Assembly (NCBI GenBank): GCA_031835245.1
Contig: JAVKOQ010000485.1
Span: 1-27,500, forward strand
Source of the DNA: Balamuthia mandrillaris
Taxonomy: Eukaryota; Discosea; Longamoebia; Balamuthiidae
Direction: 5' to 3'
Length of the DNA: 27,500 bases
Numbering within the stretch: the first letter of the stretch is position 1; each line of letters begins with the position of its first letter. A program made the translations under genes and the position numbers. Below the pieces are notes generated by a model. That model saw nothing but the letters and a program-made list of their open reading frames with translations, was not told the DNA's origin and did not search any database. Positions 1 to 10,791 of the stretch are shown here, piece by piece.

Positions 1-1
1 A

Positions 2-152
2 TGTGGAATAGCGCCTGAATGGCTGCGGATACTGGACTATGGAAAAGGAGAGCAGTACTTGAAAGTGAGCAGAACCACCAGGTATTCTGAAGTGAAGGAC
101 AAGGTGGACATTGCCGTGAAGGACTGCCTCGACTATTCCGTGTTCCTTTCCT
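2..152 (+). CDS. 3' end of a gene, possibly Cdt1 (C-terminal winged helix)
   Basis: An open frame enters from the left edge and ends at a TGA at 150-152, giving about 49 residues. It contains PEWLRILDYGKGEQYLKV, then a Lys/Asp-rich helix (SEVKDKVDIAVKDCL). The pattern 'P-[DE]-W-L-x(6-8)-Y-[VL]-K-[VL]' followed by a helix resembles the extreme C-terminus of the replication licensing factor Cdt1, which binds MCM there. This is recalled similarity on a short stretch, so the identity is tentative. Composition is coding-like, unlike the T-rich spacer after it. The gene converges on eRF1, whose stop lies 125 bp downstream. The rest of the gene is outside the window. Confidence 0.35.
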
Positions 153-277
153 GATAATCTCTCTTTTTGCTCTTCTCCTTCTGGTTTCTCTTTCGTTATT
201 GTTTACTTGTAAGAAAGAATGAATATTTTTTTAGATTCATTCGCTTCGCTTTATTCTCTTCTTGTTTCTATGCCAGC

Positions 278-1877
278 TTAGAAGTCGAAGCTACCATCCC
301 ATTCTTGCTCGCCATCGTCATCATCATCAAAGTCGGGATCATAGTCATCGTCATCGTAAGCTTTCTTTTGTTCATCTCCTTCGTAGTCGTCTCCTCCGTC
401 TTCTTCACCCTCTTCATAATAGGGCATTTGGAAACGAAGAATACCGCCGATGCCGCCAAAGCCACGTACGAACTGTGCGCCGAGATCCGTGTGCTCGCCA
501 ATAAAGGCCAGACGTGCTCCTTGCTCCCTGGCGTGCTCGCACAGCCAGTCCATCAACCGCTCCGACTTGACGATCTTCCATCCAGCACTACTCTCATTGC
601 TTCCTCTGTCGTCGTCTTCCAAAGGATAACCAGCAGTAGAAGATGAAGAAGCGGATTTCAGCCGAGAGGTCTTTGGAGGAGAAGCGATGGCCAGAAGCTG
701 AGCGACCGTTGGTTCCTGATGAACGACTTGACCGGAAGGGCGCTGGTAATGAACGATGAGCTCTTCTTCATTTTCTCCTTCGGCTGTTGTGCTGCATCGA
801 CCCCGACGAAGGGTGTATCGACGAGTGGGCAGCTGATCCCAGCATAACAGCACCTCCACAGCGCCTTGTTGCATGGCCGCCAGGCTCTGCGCAAGACCAC
901 AGCAGAACAACGAGCCCTCCTCCCTGGCCACCTCCTCAAAGAACCTCTGCAGCAGCTTTTGTTGCTTCAACAGCTGGGCGGCCTCCAGGACCTCCGCCGA
1001 CTCCACGATAGCCTGGGACAAGCCCTTTCGCATGCCATAGCTCACATCGACCACCTTCAGGACCTTCTGCTTCAGCCTGGCGTCCAAGAACTTGCCTTGC
1101 CACAGCTCGTTCTTGAGGTCCGCTGAGCCAGCGATGATCAGCCCTCCACCAACGTTCAACCTGGCCGGGTCCTTGGGATCCAAAAAGTGGTGGAGGGCCT
1201 GCTCTGCCACCTTGCAGAGGTACGTATGCCGGGCGTTAAAAACGCAACCGTTGGAAACGAGGGGCGGACTGACCGCCCGCCTTGTGCTTCTTGGGCAGGG
1301 TGGTGGTGTACTTGCCTACCACCTCCACGCGGCTGCCCCCACGAAGCTTGGCAAAGAGCGCCCCCTGGCCGTCCACCACAATGAAGCCGTAGCTCTCCTG
1401 GCCCTCCTCCAGCTGCTCGCTCAGGGCCTCGGTGTGGAACTGGCTGTCACACTTGTAGTCGAAGCGGAGGAGCGGTTTCACCGGCTCCACCACGATCAGC
1501 TCTTTCTTTTGCTTGCTTCCAACAGCTCCCGCGCTGCCGCTCTCTCCCTCGGAGGAAGAATAGATGGTTCCACAAAAGATGGCCAGACCGTTAGGTCCAG
1601 GGTTGCGCAGCTGCTTGACGCGATGCTGGATGGACTTGAGGGCCGACTGCACGGACTTGCGGTTGGTGGTGCTCTTGATGCTGGAGCTGGCGCTCATCTC
1701 CTGGGAGAGCAGCTTGGACACCGCGGCGAGCTGGTGGTTGGCGGGGATCATGAGGGTGATGAGGCTGGTGCCATCCCCGCGGGACCGTTCCAGCCTTTCC
1801 ACGACCTGTTTCTGTCTCCAAAGGCTCACTTCGTCCACTTCCATTTCGTTGTTGTTGTTTTTGTTGTTTGTAGACAT
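278..1877 (-). CDS. eRF1: Eukaryotic peptide chain release factor 1 (eRF1), frame joined only by a +1 shift
   Basis: Reads all stop codons in the ribosomal A site and triggers peptide release with eRF3. The start is the first ATG in an open frame that is ATG-free upstream to 2132. Residues 1-213 (1877-1239) hold the N domain, with SIKS at 66-69 in place of NIKS and an intact YxCxxxF (Y141, C143, F147), then the GGQ loop at 201-203. The 0 frame stops at TAA (1238-1236) after TTT. Skipping one base gives 319 more residues (1237-278) with the expected continuation (NARHTYLCKVAE), the rest of the M domain, and the C domain with GFGGIGGILR. The total would be 532 residues against about 437 in animals. 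The extra length is an insert near 107-124, a Ser-rich insert in the C domain and a long Asp/Glu tail. The C-terminal stop is TAA. No intron fits the break, because the residues on both sides are conserved. Family identity is certain; what the break means is not. Confidence 0.96.
1236..1242 (-). promoter_or_regulatory. Candidate programmed +1 frameshift site (TTT TAA C) inside eRF1
   Basis: On the sense strand the codons are CGG TTG CGT TTT TAA CGC. The P-site TTT tRNA can re-pair perfectly on the next TTT when one base is skipped, and the A site then reads AAC GCC CGG, the conserved eRF1 frame. The arrangement parallels bacterial prfB (CTT TGA C) and the stop-coupled shifts of Euplotes (AAA/TTT before TAR). 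The base after the stop is C, generally a weak termination context. Function is inferred; a single-base assembly error in the five-T run would give the same picture. Confidence 0.5.
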
Positions 1878-2313
1878 TTTTAGAGTCTGTGTTTGCGTTT
1901 TGCACAAAAGTTTTTTTGTATGTGTGAAGATGTTAAACTGTGTGAGCTTGCGAATGGTTGTTGTTTGAAGACAAAGAGTTTCTGTTGTTGTTTTTATGCG
2001 AAGAGGCGCCGACCTGTCGTGCAGCGAAACATGAATAGAAGGAATGTGGAAAATATGCAAAGAATGCAGGGAATACTTGGCATTTGGAGAAGGCGGAAGG
2101 AATGCGGAAGGATGCGCCGCCGCTTCGCCCAACTGTAGCGGCCAGAATGTGAAGTTTTGTGGGCTATCGCTGGCCGGTGTGCCTAACGCATTTGATGGCA
2201 GCGGTAAGCTTTGAGTTTTGCGTTCTTTTTTTCTTCTTCTTCTATTTTTTTATTGTAAAACAAAGAGGAAAAAAAAAAGTTTTTCTCGAAACTGAGGTTA
2301 CATAAAGTGAGCT
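1878..2313. other. Intergenic spacer: eRF1 5' leader and promoter
   Basis: These 436 bp separate the eRF1 start from the stop of the SAM-CH gene on the same strand. The sense strand of the part next to eRF1 is rich in ACAAAC- and CAAA-like sequence, as in an untranslated leader. I see no ORF, RNA gene or repeat that I can support. The eRF1 frame stays open upstream to 2132 but lacks any ATG, so it is not evidence for a longer protein. Confidence 0.5.
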
Positions 2314-5300
2314 TCACTCCTTGGTTTGTTCCACTTCGGCTTGTTGTCTTTCGTCCTCTTTGGCTGCAAGTCCTGCTCTGGTTCGATGAGCCCCCATCTC
2401 TGTTAGGGATAGCCGCGTCTCTTCAGTTTGGGCATTCTCGGTTTTATCGTGTTCCTGTTCCGCGGTGTCTGAAGCGTTGGTAGCAGTGCCTGCCTCTTCT
2501 TCGCGTTCTTCCTCTTCGCCCAACGTCTCCTCCTGGCTAACATCAGACGTGTCGTCTACATGCGAGCTGCTTTCGACAGTGGTCTCTCCTCCTCCTTCCG
2601 TAGTAGTCGTGAAGGAGTCTGTCCGTTGTCTTCGCTCTCGTTTTTTGTTGCTGCCTTTTTTGCTGCCGCTTCCCTTCGCACTCACCCGAGCCAAACCGCT
2701 CGTGCTTCTTGTCGCTTGCGCAGGACCGCCACTCTCTTCCCGTTTCTTCCGCCGCTTCTCTTCTTCCTTCTCCGCTTCTTTCTCCTTTTCTTTTCCTTTG
2801 TCCTCCTTCGTTCCTTCTTCTGCTTCTTCTACCTGTTTCTTTGTGACCATAGCAGCTTTCAAGTTTTTCTCCGACATTCTTCGACGCAACGGAGTGGAGG
2901 CGCTGATCTCGAGGTGAGGCCCTTGGAAGGTGTCCACCCTCCGGGCCTGTCGGCCCAACGCATCGATGCAACTCAGCACCCGCATCACGTTCTTGCCCTC
3001 GTAGAGATCCACCGGATCGAAGAGGTCCTGCGGCGACACGCCCAAAGCTAGACAGTGGTGACTGAACTGGATGATGTTCTCCATGTGATAGAAGGGTCGG
3101 AGGGGGCTGTCCTCTGCAGGTTCGTTGATATGTTTGATGCTTCCTGGTTTGATCTCATTTATCAACCTTTGTTATTGTTTGAGTTTGTATTAGGTTGAAT
3201 GGCACAACAGAAAAGAGTGAACGAAAGCAAGAAAGAACGCACTTGCATAAGAGTACACCACTTTTGAGAGAATTGACCCAATCTTCGCTTGCGAACCGTT
3301 CTCCTGTTACGTCTTCATTCCAAAAATATGTAAGTTAACGTGCCACTAGCAAGAAAGAAGAAAGAGCACAAGAGCAACGAAGACTGAAGACAGAATGCTG
3401 AAGAAAGTAGCGTACGTTCTATCCATTTCCTAGAATCGTCTTGCTTCTCTTTGAGATTCTCTTTCATGGCTTCTCGAAGCTTTATCTCTGACTGACTCTC
3501 TCCTCCCCTCAGCTTGTTGATCCATTTGCCAGGAAGCTTCTTGTAAATGGATTGTCTCTTCTTCTTTCCATCTTCTTCGTTTCCACTAGCATTGCTATTG
3601 TTATTGCGGCCATCTGAAGACGAAGAAGAGGAAGACTTTTCTTCTCTCTTTTCTTTGCCCTGAGTCTTTGTTGTTTCATCTACTAATGGTTCTTCTGCCT
3701 TGTTTTCTCTCACGTCTATCTTCACAACAGCTTTCTCTCGTTTTGGCGTTCTGGGAGAGCGAAGAAAGTTGAGGAATGAAGATTTCTTCTTCAAACTCTC
3801 GAACGAGCTGCTAAGATTCAACGGAGGTACTTCCGCTCCTTCTTCTTCTCCTTCTCCTCCAAGTTCCTTCGCTTGCTCATCTTCACCTGTGTGTAACTCT
3901 TCTCGAGAACGATAGCTTCCAGAGTTGGACGTCGTGTTGCGACGAGTTCTTGGCGACGTTCCTGCTCCTTCTTTCGGTCCTCTTCGAAGCCAAGAAACTC
4001 TGTTTTTGCTTTTAGTCTTGCTGTTGTTGGTCTTCTCGTTAGAGTCATCTTTCTTTGCTCGGGTATAAAGGTCGGTGTCGCTAACGGAGCCACGTTTGGT
4101 AAGTTGATCCTCGCTTGCCATTCTTCGAAGCACGATCGTGGTCATGGAAGGGGCTCTTGGCCCACTTCCGCTTCCTCCATTCTCTTCATCACTTCTTCTC
4201 GGTGTTCCAACGCTTCTTCGTCGAATGATCCACGCTCGTTCTTTCGATGAAGAAGACGAAGAAGATGAGGCAGAAGAGTTGAGATTGTTTTCGTGTTTCT
4301 CAGAAGAAGACTTTCCATCAACTTGTTTTGTTTGAAGCTCGGGAGAAGAAGCAATTCTACCGATGATTTCGATGGCAACTTTTCTTGGTCTTTGGGTTGT
4401 GGTGGAGGCGTCACTGCCTTCCTCTCCCCTTTTTCTTCTCTGCTCTGTCTCTCGGTTGTATTGCTTCTCCTCTTCCTCTATCAACTGATCCACCATTTCT
4501 CCTATTTCCTTCTCGAACTCTGTCGGATACTTTAGTTCCACTTCCCCTGCTTTAAGTTCCATCGCTCCGTTGCCTTCTGCTCCTTCTTCCTCTCTTCTCA
4601 ACAAAATATGTTCTCCTCCTGCTCCTTCTTCTTTTCCATCTGTGTCCTCTTGTCGTTCATCTTCGGAGGAGTTTACTTCTTTAATTTTTATCTCTCGAAT
4701 GATGACTTCTTTTCCACATTCCTGAAGAGACAACATCTCGTTCAACCGTCGAACCAAAGTATCGGCCCTGAGTTTGGCTTGTTGCAGCTTTTGCTCGGCT
4801 CTCATCGCTCTTTGCTTCTCCATCTCTAGCTCCGCCAGTGCTTTCTCCAACTTTTCTTGTGTCTCTCTGAGTTTGGCTCGCTCTGCTTTGGCTTGCATTC
4901 TCTCAATGAGTCTACTGCGAGTTCGTGGTGGTCTATCAGGAAAAAAAAAGAGTTTTTATAAGTAAACGTAACAAGAACAAAAGAAAGGAAAGAAAATAGA
5001 AAAGAAGGAATGGAAAAAAACAACGAAACAAAGAAATAAATAAATAAAATGAATGAATGAATAAATAAATAAAAACAGCAACAAACAAGAATAAACTTAA
5101 AATAATACCAACCTTCCACCACCAAAAGTTCCACTTTTGCTACCAGCTTGACCTGCCTTAAGTTCTCTTCTCAATGCTTCAATGTCCAACTCTCTGCCTG
5201 CTTCATCCTCTCCATCTTCTCCTTCCTTTTCTGCCTTTGTAAGAATATTTGGCTTAGTCCTTCCTCGTAATGTCAAAGAAGTAAAACCTCTTCTCAACGA

Positions 5301-6761
5301 AGGAGGGGACTGCGCTCTCGACTTCCTTTTCTTCTCATCTTCCTCTCCTCCTTCTCCGCCTTCTTTCTTCTCTCCTTCCTCCTTCTTGTCTCCTGCATCT
5401 TGTTTTGCTTCTTTCGCTTCTTCTCTTTGTTCTTTGAGCTTCGTGATACGTTTTAGTATCTTCTTCAAGTCCGAAGTCGGAATGTCCATGTCCCAAAGCT
5501 TCGCCTTTGTCAAGCCCAACAGCTGCTCGTAGCTCGTTATCTGATGTTTACCGACTAACTCTGGAATGTGCTCCGTCAGTTCGATCTCTTCCAGGAATCT
5601 CTCCACTGTTTCTGCAGGATACTTCCATTCCTCCTCCCTTCTTTCCTCCTCCTCCTCTCCATTCTCTTTCATGGAGGCCATGATCCTGTACTTATGTTCG
5701 TCATCAAAAAAGTCACTCTCTTGATCCCATTCCGAAACGATCGGGCTGTTGTTATGATGTCGATGCATGGCCTTCAACAGATGCCACGAAAGTAACGTAT
5801 CTTCCACAGCCTCTTCTTCGCCTTCTACTGCTTCATCTTCTTCTTCGGAAGAATATAGAGCACATTCTTCGTCTTTATCTTCTGCTCCTTCTTTTATTCG
5901 TCTTCTTCGCATCTTGAGGGAAGCTTCTGCGTCGCTTTGATGGGTCTTTGGAGGCACATTGCTATTACTTGATGCTGTTGCACCTGCTTCAACTTTGCTA
6001 GTTGCTGCGTTGATGGAATGTCTTCTGTCCTTCCTTTTGCGTTGTTGTTGCTGTTCTTTCTTTTGTTTCTTCTTTTGTTTCTTGGGTGATAATTGTTGCT
6101 GTTCTTCTGTCTGTGGTTGTTGACCTTTCTTCCCTTTCTTTCCTTTCTTTCGAAACGGAAGACTTCCTTTTCTTTGTTGCGAAGAAGCAGCAGAAGAAGC
6201 AGGCGAACTCTTCTGTTGCTGCTGTTCAAAATGAAGAGTGGCGCCAACGACTTCTTTTTGTTCTGAGGGAGTGGACTCATTTTTTGGTGTTGCTCTGGTC
6301 GTCTTTTTCTGTTTTGTTGCTTTCGAGGCGAACGAACGTGAAAAAGAAGCTGGAGCAGAGGATGAAGGAGCCACCTCCAACGTCGTGGAAGAAGAGGGAG
6401 AAGTTGCAGTCGAAGAGGAAGCAGGAGACTTTGAGGTCGCCACACGTGGAATGGGAACAGAAGAGGTGGAAGTCTTGTTGCTGCTATTGTTGTTTTTATG
6501 TTTGCTCTTTGTTGTTGTTTTGTTGTTGTTGTTTTTAGAGACCTCGGCTTGAGAGCTGCCGCTGTTGCTTCGAACTCTTTTGCCTCCGATGGCAACGTCC
6601 GTCGATGTGGTCGAAGTTTTTTTGACGCTTTTGATGGCGCCGCTGCTGCTCCATGCTTTCTCTCCCTCTCGGCTAGCTTTTTTCTTGTCTTTCTTCCTTC
6701 TTCTTTTGGGATGAGAAGACGAGGTTTCTTTGCTTGTTTTGTCCGCAGAAGTAGATTGCAT
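2314..6761 (-). CDS. SAM-domain / coiled-coil / calponin-homology (CH) domain scaffold protein
   Basis: Exons are 6761-5113, 4932-3416, 3303-3243 and 3166-2314. All junctions are GT-AG, phases agree, and the sum is 4080 nt (1359 residues, TGA stop). Residues 1-370 are low-complexity Ser/Lys/Gln/Asn. A SAM domain lies near 377-442 (ETVERFLEEIELTEHIPELV, then LLGLTKAKLWDMDI). A coiled coil starts at about 561 (AERAKLRETQEKLEKALAEL). A charged linker follows, and a single CH domain lies near 1051-1150, rebuilt across three exons: WIERERFASEDWVNSLKSGV, then INEIKPGSIK, MENIIQF, VDLYEGKNV. The tail is Lys/Glu- and Ser/Thr-rich. The CH domain is of the calponin/transgelin type, so actin binding is plausible, and SAM suggests oligomerisation; both are inference. 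The ATG at 6761 directly follows a CAG, so a non-coding first exon is possible. Name and orthology are unknown to me. Confidence 0.85.
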
Positions 6762-6995
6762 CTGAAGGTTTTGATGTCCTCTTCTTTCTTTTTGTTGACC
6801 CCAAAGAGGGAAAAAAAAAAGTAATAAGAAAACTTGGGTGCCGTTCAAAAAGAAAAGAAAGAAAAAAAACCGCAACAAGAAGGAAAAGAACGAACCACGA
6901 CCCACCAAGCAGACCCTTTCGTTCCTCAAAACTTTCCTCCTGTTGTTTTTTTTTACTTTGTGTGTGCATTACACGAGATGAGCGATAATGCGCCC

Positions 6996-7087
6996 AAGCC
7001 AATAATTAGAGGCATCATTGGCAATTTTAACGGGGCGATCACCGGCTGCTGTTATCATACCGACGTCGGTTCGAATCCCATCGGCTT
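6996..7087 (+). tRNA. tRNA-like sequence with intact B box (possible tRNA or tRNA pseudogene)
   Basis: The sequence has a perfect RNA polymerase III B box (GGTTCGAATCC at 7068-7078). Its ends pair (AAGCC at 6996-7000 with GGCTT at 7083-7087), and possible inner stems are AATT/AATT and TAAC/GTTA. The 92-nt span would need an intron or long variable arm. The T stem has one mismatch, and I cannot place an anticodon with confidence. Translation through it gives the 'VGSNPIG' and reverse 'MGFEPT' peptides that commonly arise from tRNA T arms, so the small ORF here is probably spurious. It may be a tRNA, a pseudogene or a SINE head. Confidence 0.35.
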
Positions 7088-7142
7088 ACAAATCGTTTTT
7101 TTTTTTTGCAATATTGTCTGATTTCTGATTGGCCCTTTGAAT

Positions 7143-7143
<1 letters not shown>

Positions 7144-7181
<38 letters not shown>

Positions 7182-7209
7182 ATTGAATAGAGAGTGAGAG
7201 AAGAAGAAA

Positions 7210-7240
<31 letters not shown>

Positions 7241-7340
7241 AGAAGAAGAAAAACAGAAGAAGAAGAAGAAGAAGAAGAAGAAGAAGAAGAACAAGAAGAA
7301 GAACAATAAGAAGAAGAAGAAGAAGCAAAAAAAAAACGAA
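7144..7340. repeat. (GA)n followed by (AAG)n microsatellite
   Basis: About 34 bp of GA dinucleotides is followed by roughly 140 bp of imperfect AAG/AAC triplets. On the minus strand, which is sense for both flanking genes, this is a long (CT)n/(TTC)n tract just past the TRAPPC10 stop codon. Confidence 0.95.
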
Positions 7341-7367
7341 AGAAAAGCCACCAAACAAAAAAAAGTG

Positions 7368-10300
7368 TTATGGAGTAGATTGTTGGAGGTAACAAGAGAG
7401 GGAGCGTTGGGGATAAACTTGAATCAAAGGGACAGATGGACGATGCACCGTCTTTTGCTCTCCTGCTGACTTGCCTTCTTCTTTTACCACGATGGTGGGC
7501 GTTGGCAGAGAGCCACACATCAACGGCAACAGCTTGATCGTGAACCGCTTCTCAGAATCCTTTTTTGTTTGTTGTTTCAACACCACCAATAGGTAAACAT
7601 GAAGTGACACAAAACTAGAGAAGGAAGGAGGCGAGATGAGAGAAGTGGATGAGCAGGAAATACCTCAAGAGGAAAAGAGTGCTTCTTGCTTCCAACGACA
7701 ATCCATCGAGAGTCCGCCAGTACTTCGTATTGAAGGTGCTGGCAGCGAGGATGGTTTTGCTGCTGGTCAGACGCTTTAACGAGTACTGTCATGGCTAGCA
7801 TGTTGCCCACTGTGGTGTGGTCCCGTTCGCAGCTGGCGCGCACGGAATAAGATGCCTATTGGAAATGGAATAAAAGAAGAAAAAAGACGAAAGAAGGAAG
7901 TAATAAGAAGAGATGCCAGTGGTGTAAGAGATACGGAAAAAAAATTGTTGAAAGGAAGAAAAAAAAAGATACCTCGTGGGAACAGTTCGGTGAGGAGGCA
8001 ATCGACAGAGGAAGAACGAATTTATATTCTGGTGTATCGCCTAACTCTCCGTTTTGAAGCTGTTGTTGCTGCTGCTCTCCTTTCAAAGGCTGGTACCATA
8101 CGCACAACTTTCCTTCGCTCTTCTTTTCAGCTGCTGCTTCTCCGTTTGTATCATGTTCTTCTTTTTTGCGCAACAATTCAAAAACAAGCGATACTTCTTG
8201 TTGAGAGTAAATAACCTAACGAAAAGCGGTTTGACTTAGTAAGAAAGAACTCTTTTAAAAACGCATTCGAAAAACAAAATCTCACCTTGTCCAACAAGAG
8301 AGGATTTGCATCGAAGGAACAAACGTAATTTGGTGGAGGCGAAAGCTGGTAGCGTAAAATTCGAAGGGAAGGGACTTGACACATTAAAGCCACTTGCAGT
8401 AACTTTTGTTGATTTTGTCTTTGAAAAAATGGTCAGTTAAAAATAAGAAGGAAAGAGAGGGAAGGGAGAAAGAGACAGCGAGAGAGACAGAGAGAGAGAC
8501 AGAGAGAGAGACAGAGAGAGAGAGGGAGAGCAAGAAAGAAGGAAGGAAGGAGTCAGCCAAAATGATATCGTCTCTCATTTAAATGTCGGACGGAGTTGAA
8601 ACGAATATTTGGTGTTTTTCATCATCTCGTTTTTGACAACGAAAAGAATAAAGAATAAAGAATAAGAATAGGAAAGACGGAACCTATTGCTGTAAGAAGA
8701 GCCAAAGTGTTTGGCAGCAAAAGGGTGTACAAATTGGAAGGCGCCAGAGGCTTTCGCCACTTTGCGATCCTGTGCCACAAAACCTGTTTTTGCTTCCACT
8801 TCGTACTCTACTCTCGCCAAAAGCTGGAAAGAGCAAAAAGGTCAGAGGAAAATGAAAAAGAAGACGAAAGAGAAAGCAATGAAATACTAACGCGATGGAA
8901 ATAAGTTTGCGGAGCGTTATGCTTCACAGGAGTAGCCACTACAGGTATCAAAAGTTGCAACCGCTGATGAGGAGCAAGGGAAGGCAGCTCCATTTTCCAA
9001 CGGCCGGGCTTGGTTTCTGTTGCAGTCAAGTGCTCTATCTGTCTTTTTCCTAGAGAAGAAGATAGTTTGCTCTTATTTCCATTGGTTTCTTTATCTTCTT
9101 GGCTTGCATCCACTCTAAGAAAGGTACAAGTGGAAATGTTTTTGGTACTAGTGGCTGAGTCATCATCTTCAGCAGCAACAGAAGAGGATGATGAAGAAGG
9201 AAAGAGTTGAAGATTTGAAGGAGAAGAAACGTAAAGTGAAGCTGCTGTAAGTTGGTCAGAGTGAGTATGTACATCGAGACGACAGAACTGAGTGTGCTCC
9301 AAGAGAAGGCACGTCTCTTGCAAGAAATGAATGGCAAACGATGGATTAGAGGGAAGCACGTTTATGGATAGCGTGTTGCTGTTGTTCAACTGAAGGAATC
9401 GCCATGATATATCTAAAGTCAACTGGTTGCTTCGAAGAAATACCTTCGTGCAGCGATAGGAGCCCGCTTCGCATTTTAACTAATGATACAGAACAGAAAA
9501 TAAGAATAGAGCAGAAAGAAGTACTTGATTTTGTTTTGTACCGGTAGGTCAAGTTTAATAGAAGAGGTGTTATCTTTGCTACCACCCAGTGCAATGGGTC
9601 CTGTGGAGGCTGTCAAAGTGAGATGGTCTTCTTGATACTCGGAGGCATCGCTTGGAATAAACACTACCCCCAATTCATCAAATGCGTACTCCTAAGCATA
9701 GTACATAGATGGTTAGCATACCATTTGAGGCTGAAAAGCGAGAAGATAAGAGAGAAGGAAGGTATAACGAACCTCGGAAAGGAGAGAGGAAGAAAAATGA
9801 CAATTCAAAGTCATGATTTGACCTTGCTGGAATGTTGTGGTCTGTGTTTCGAGGTGAGAGGCAGTTATGGTAGTCTTCAACAGAGACCCCATCTGAAAAA
9901 TCACCTCTAAAAAAGAGACTTGCGTTAAATGTAAAATAGACCCAAAAAAATAGGCAGGTAGGGGCTTTACCTTTCGATAGATTGTCTTTTGTGCATTCTA
10001 ACACACGCTGCAAAGAATAACAAGCAAGTCCGTGATCAGAGCTACCAGGAGACGGCATGGTTTTAACGATGGCCTTGCAAAGAGCGAGGCAACACTCCAC
10101 AAAGTAGTGATGCAGGGCGAGGTTGTCGTAGCAAATGGCGAGTTTGGCGCGTACGAATATCGATAGTAAATGCCAACCACTCCCGCCATAAAAGAGACTG
10201 ACCTTCTCATAGATGGGAACAGCATCTTCATGACGTCCACGAATACTATTTGTGTGTACAGTAAACAAAGACATGGATGAGAGAGGACGAGAAGAAAGAT

Positions 10301-10746
10301 GAGAGAAAAGATGAGAATGAGATGTACAAGTGTAAATCTGCAATTTGTTCTTCAACGCGAGCTTGCCACCGTAGCCGGTTTGCATCTTTGTAGAAGGTTG
10401 CTTCCTTGCCACTTAAATCCTGTGTTAATGTAAGCAACTTATCAGACAAAACTATCTCAGAACAAAGCAACATACCAAATAGAAATGATCAAAGCGTTCT
10501 ACTGATTTAAGAGCATCCAACAAAGTGGCATTGGTGATTTGATCCTCCATTTCTGTATTGTTGTTTTCCTCATCATCTTCCACTCGGCTCTTTTCCTTGT
10601 CCTTTAGTTTTTCACGTTGGTTATCCTCTGCATCCACCCACATTATAGACACTTTGCCGTTTGGCAATATATTAATTTGTGAATGAAGTAGCCCACGAGT
10701 CTGACCAAGTCTTTCCAACTATATAAAACAAGTTAGCAAAGAGGGG

Positions 10747-10791
<45 letters not shown>

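Larger units (their letters stand above)
6762..7367. other. Intergenic spacer between TRAPPC10 and the SAM-CH gene
   Basis: This 606-bp stretch holds, from left to right, the T-rich (sense) leader of the SAM-CH gene, a tRNA-like sequence near 6996-7087, and a (GA)n plus (AAG)n block at 7144-7340 that runs up to the TRAPPC10 stop. I see no protein-coding gene. Confidence 0.6.

Noticed and set aside
262-504. Histidine- and arginine-rich ORFs antisense to the eRF1 tail
   Set aside because: They are the complement of the acidic Asp/Glu tail and Ser-rich inserts of eRF1; no independent support.
1211-1245. A tiny intron as the explanation for the eRF1 frame break
   Set aside because: GT...AG pairs near the break would delete the conserved RHTYLCKVAE segment and would be about 33 nt, below every intern in the other genes (56 nt or more).
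6979-7121. Small plus-strand ORF starting MSDNAPKPIIRG
   Set aside because: It runs through the tRNA-like sequence and gives the peptides typical of T arms; more likely an artefact.
7194-7469. Lys/Glu-rich and Leu/Phe/Ser-rich ORFs at 7039-7518 on both strands
   Set aside because: Translations of GA and AAG microsatellites.
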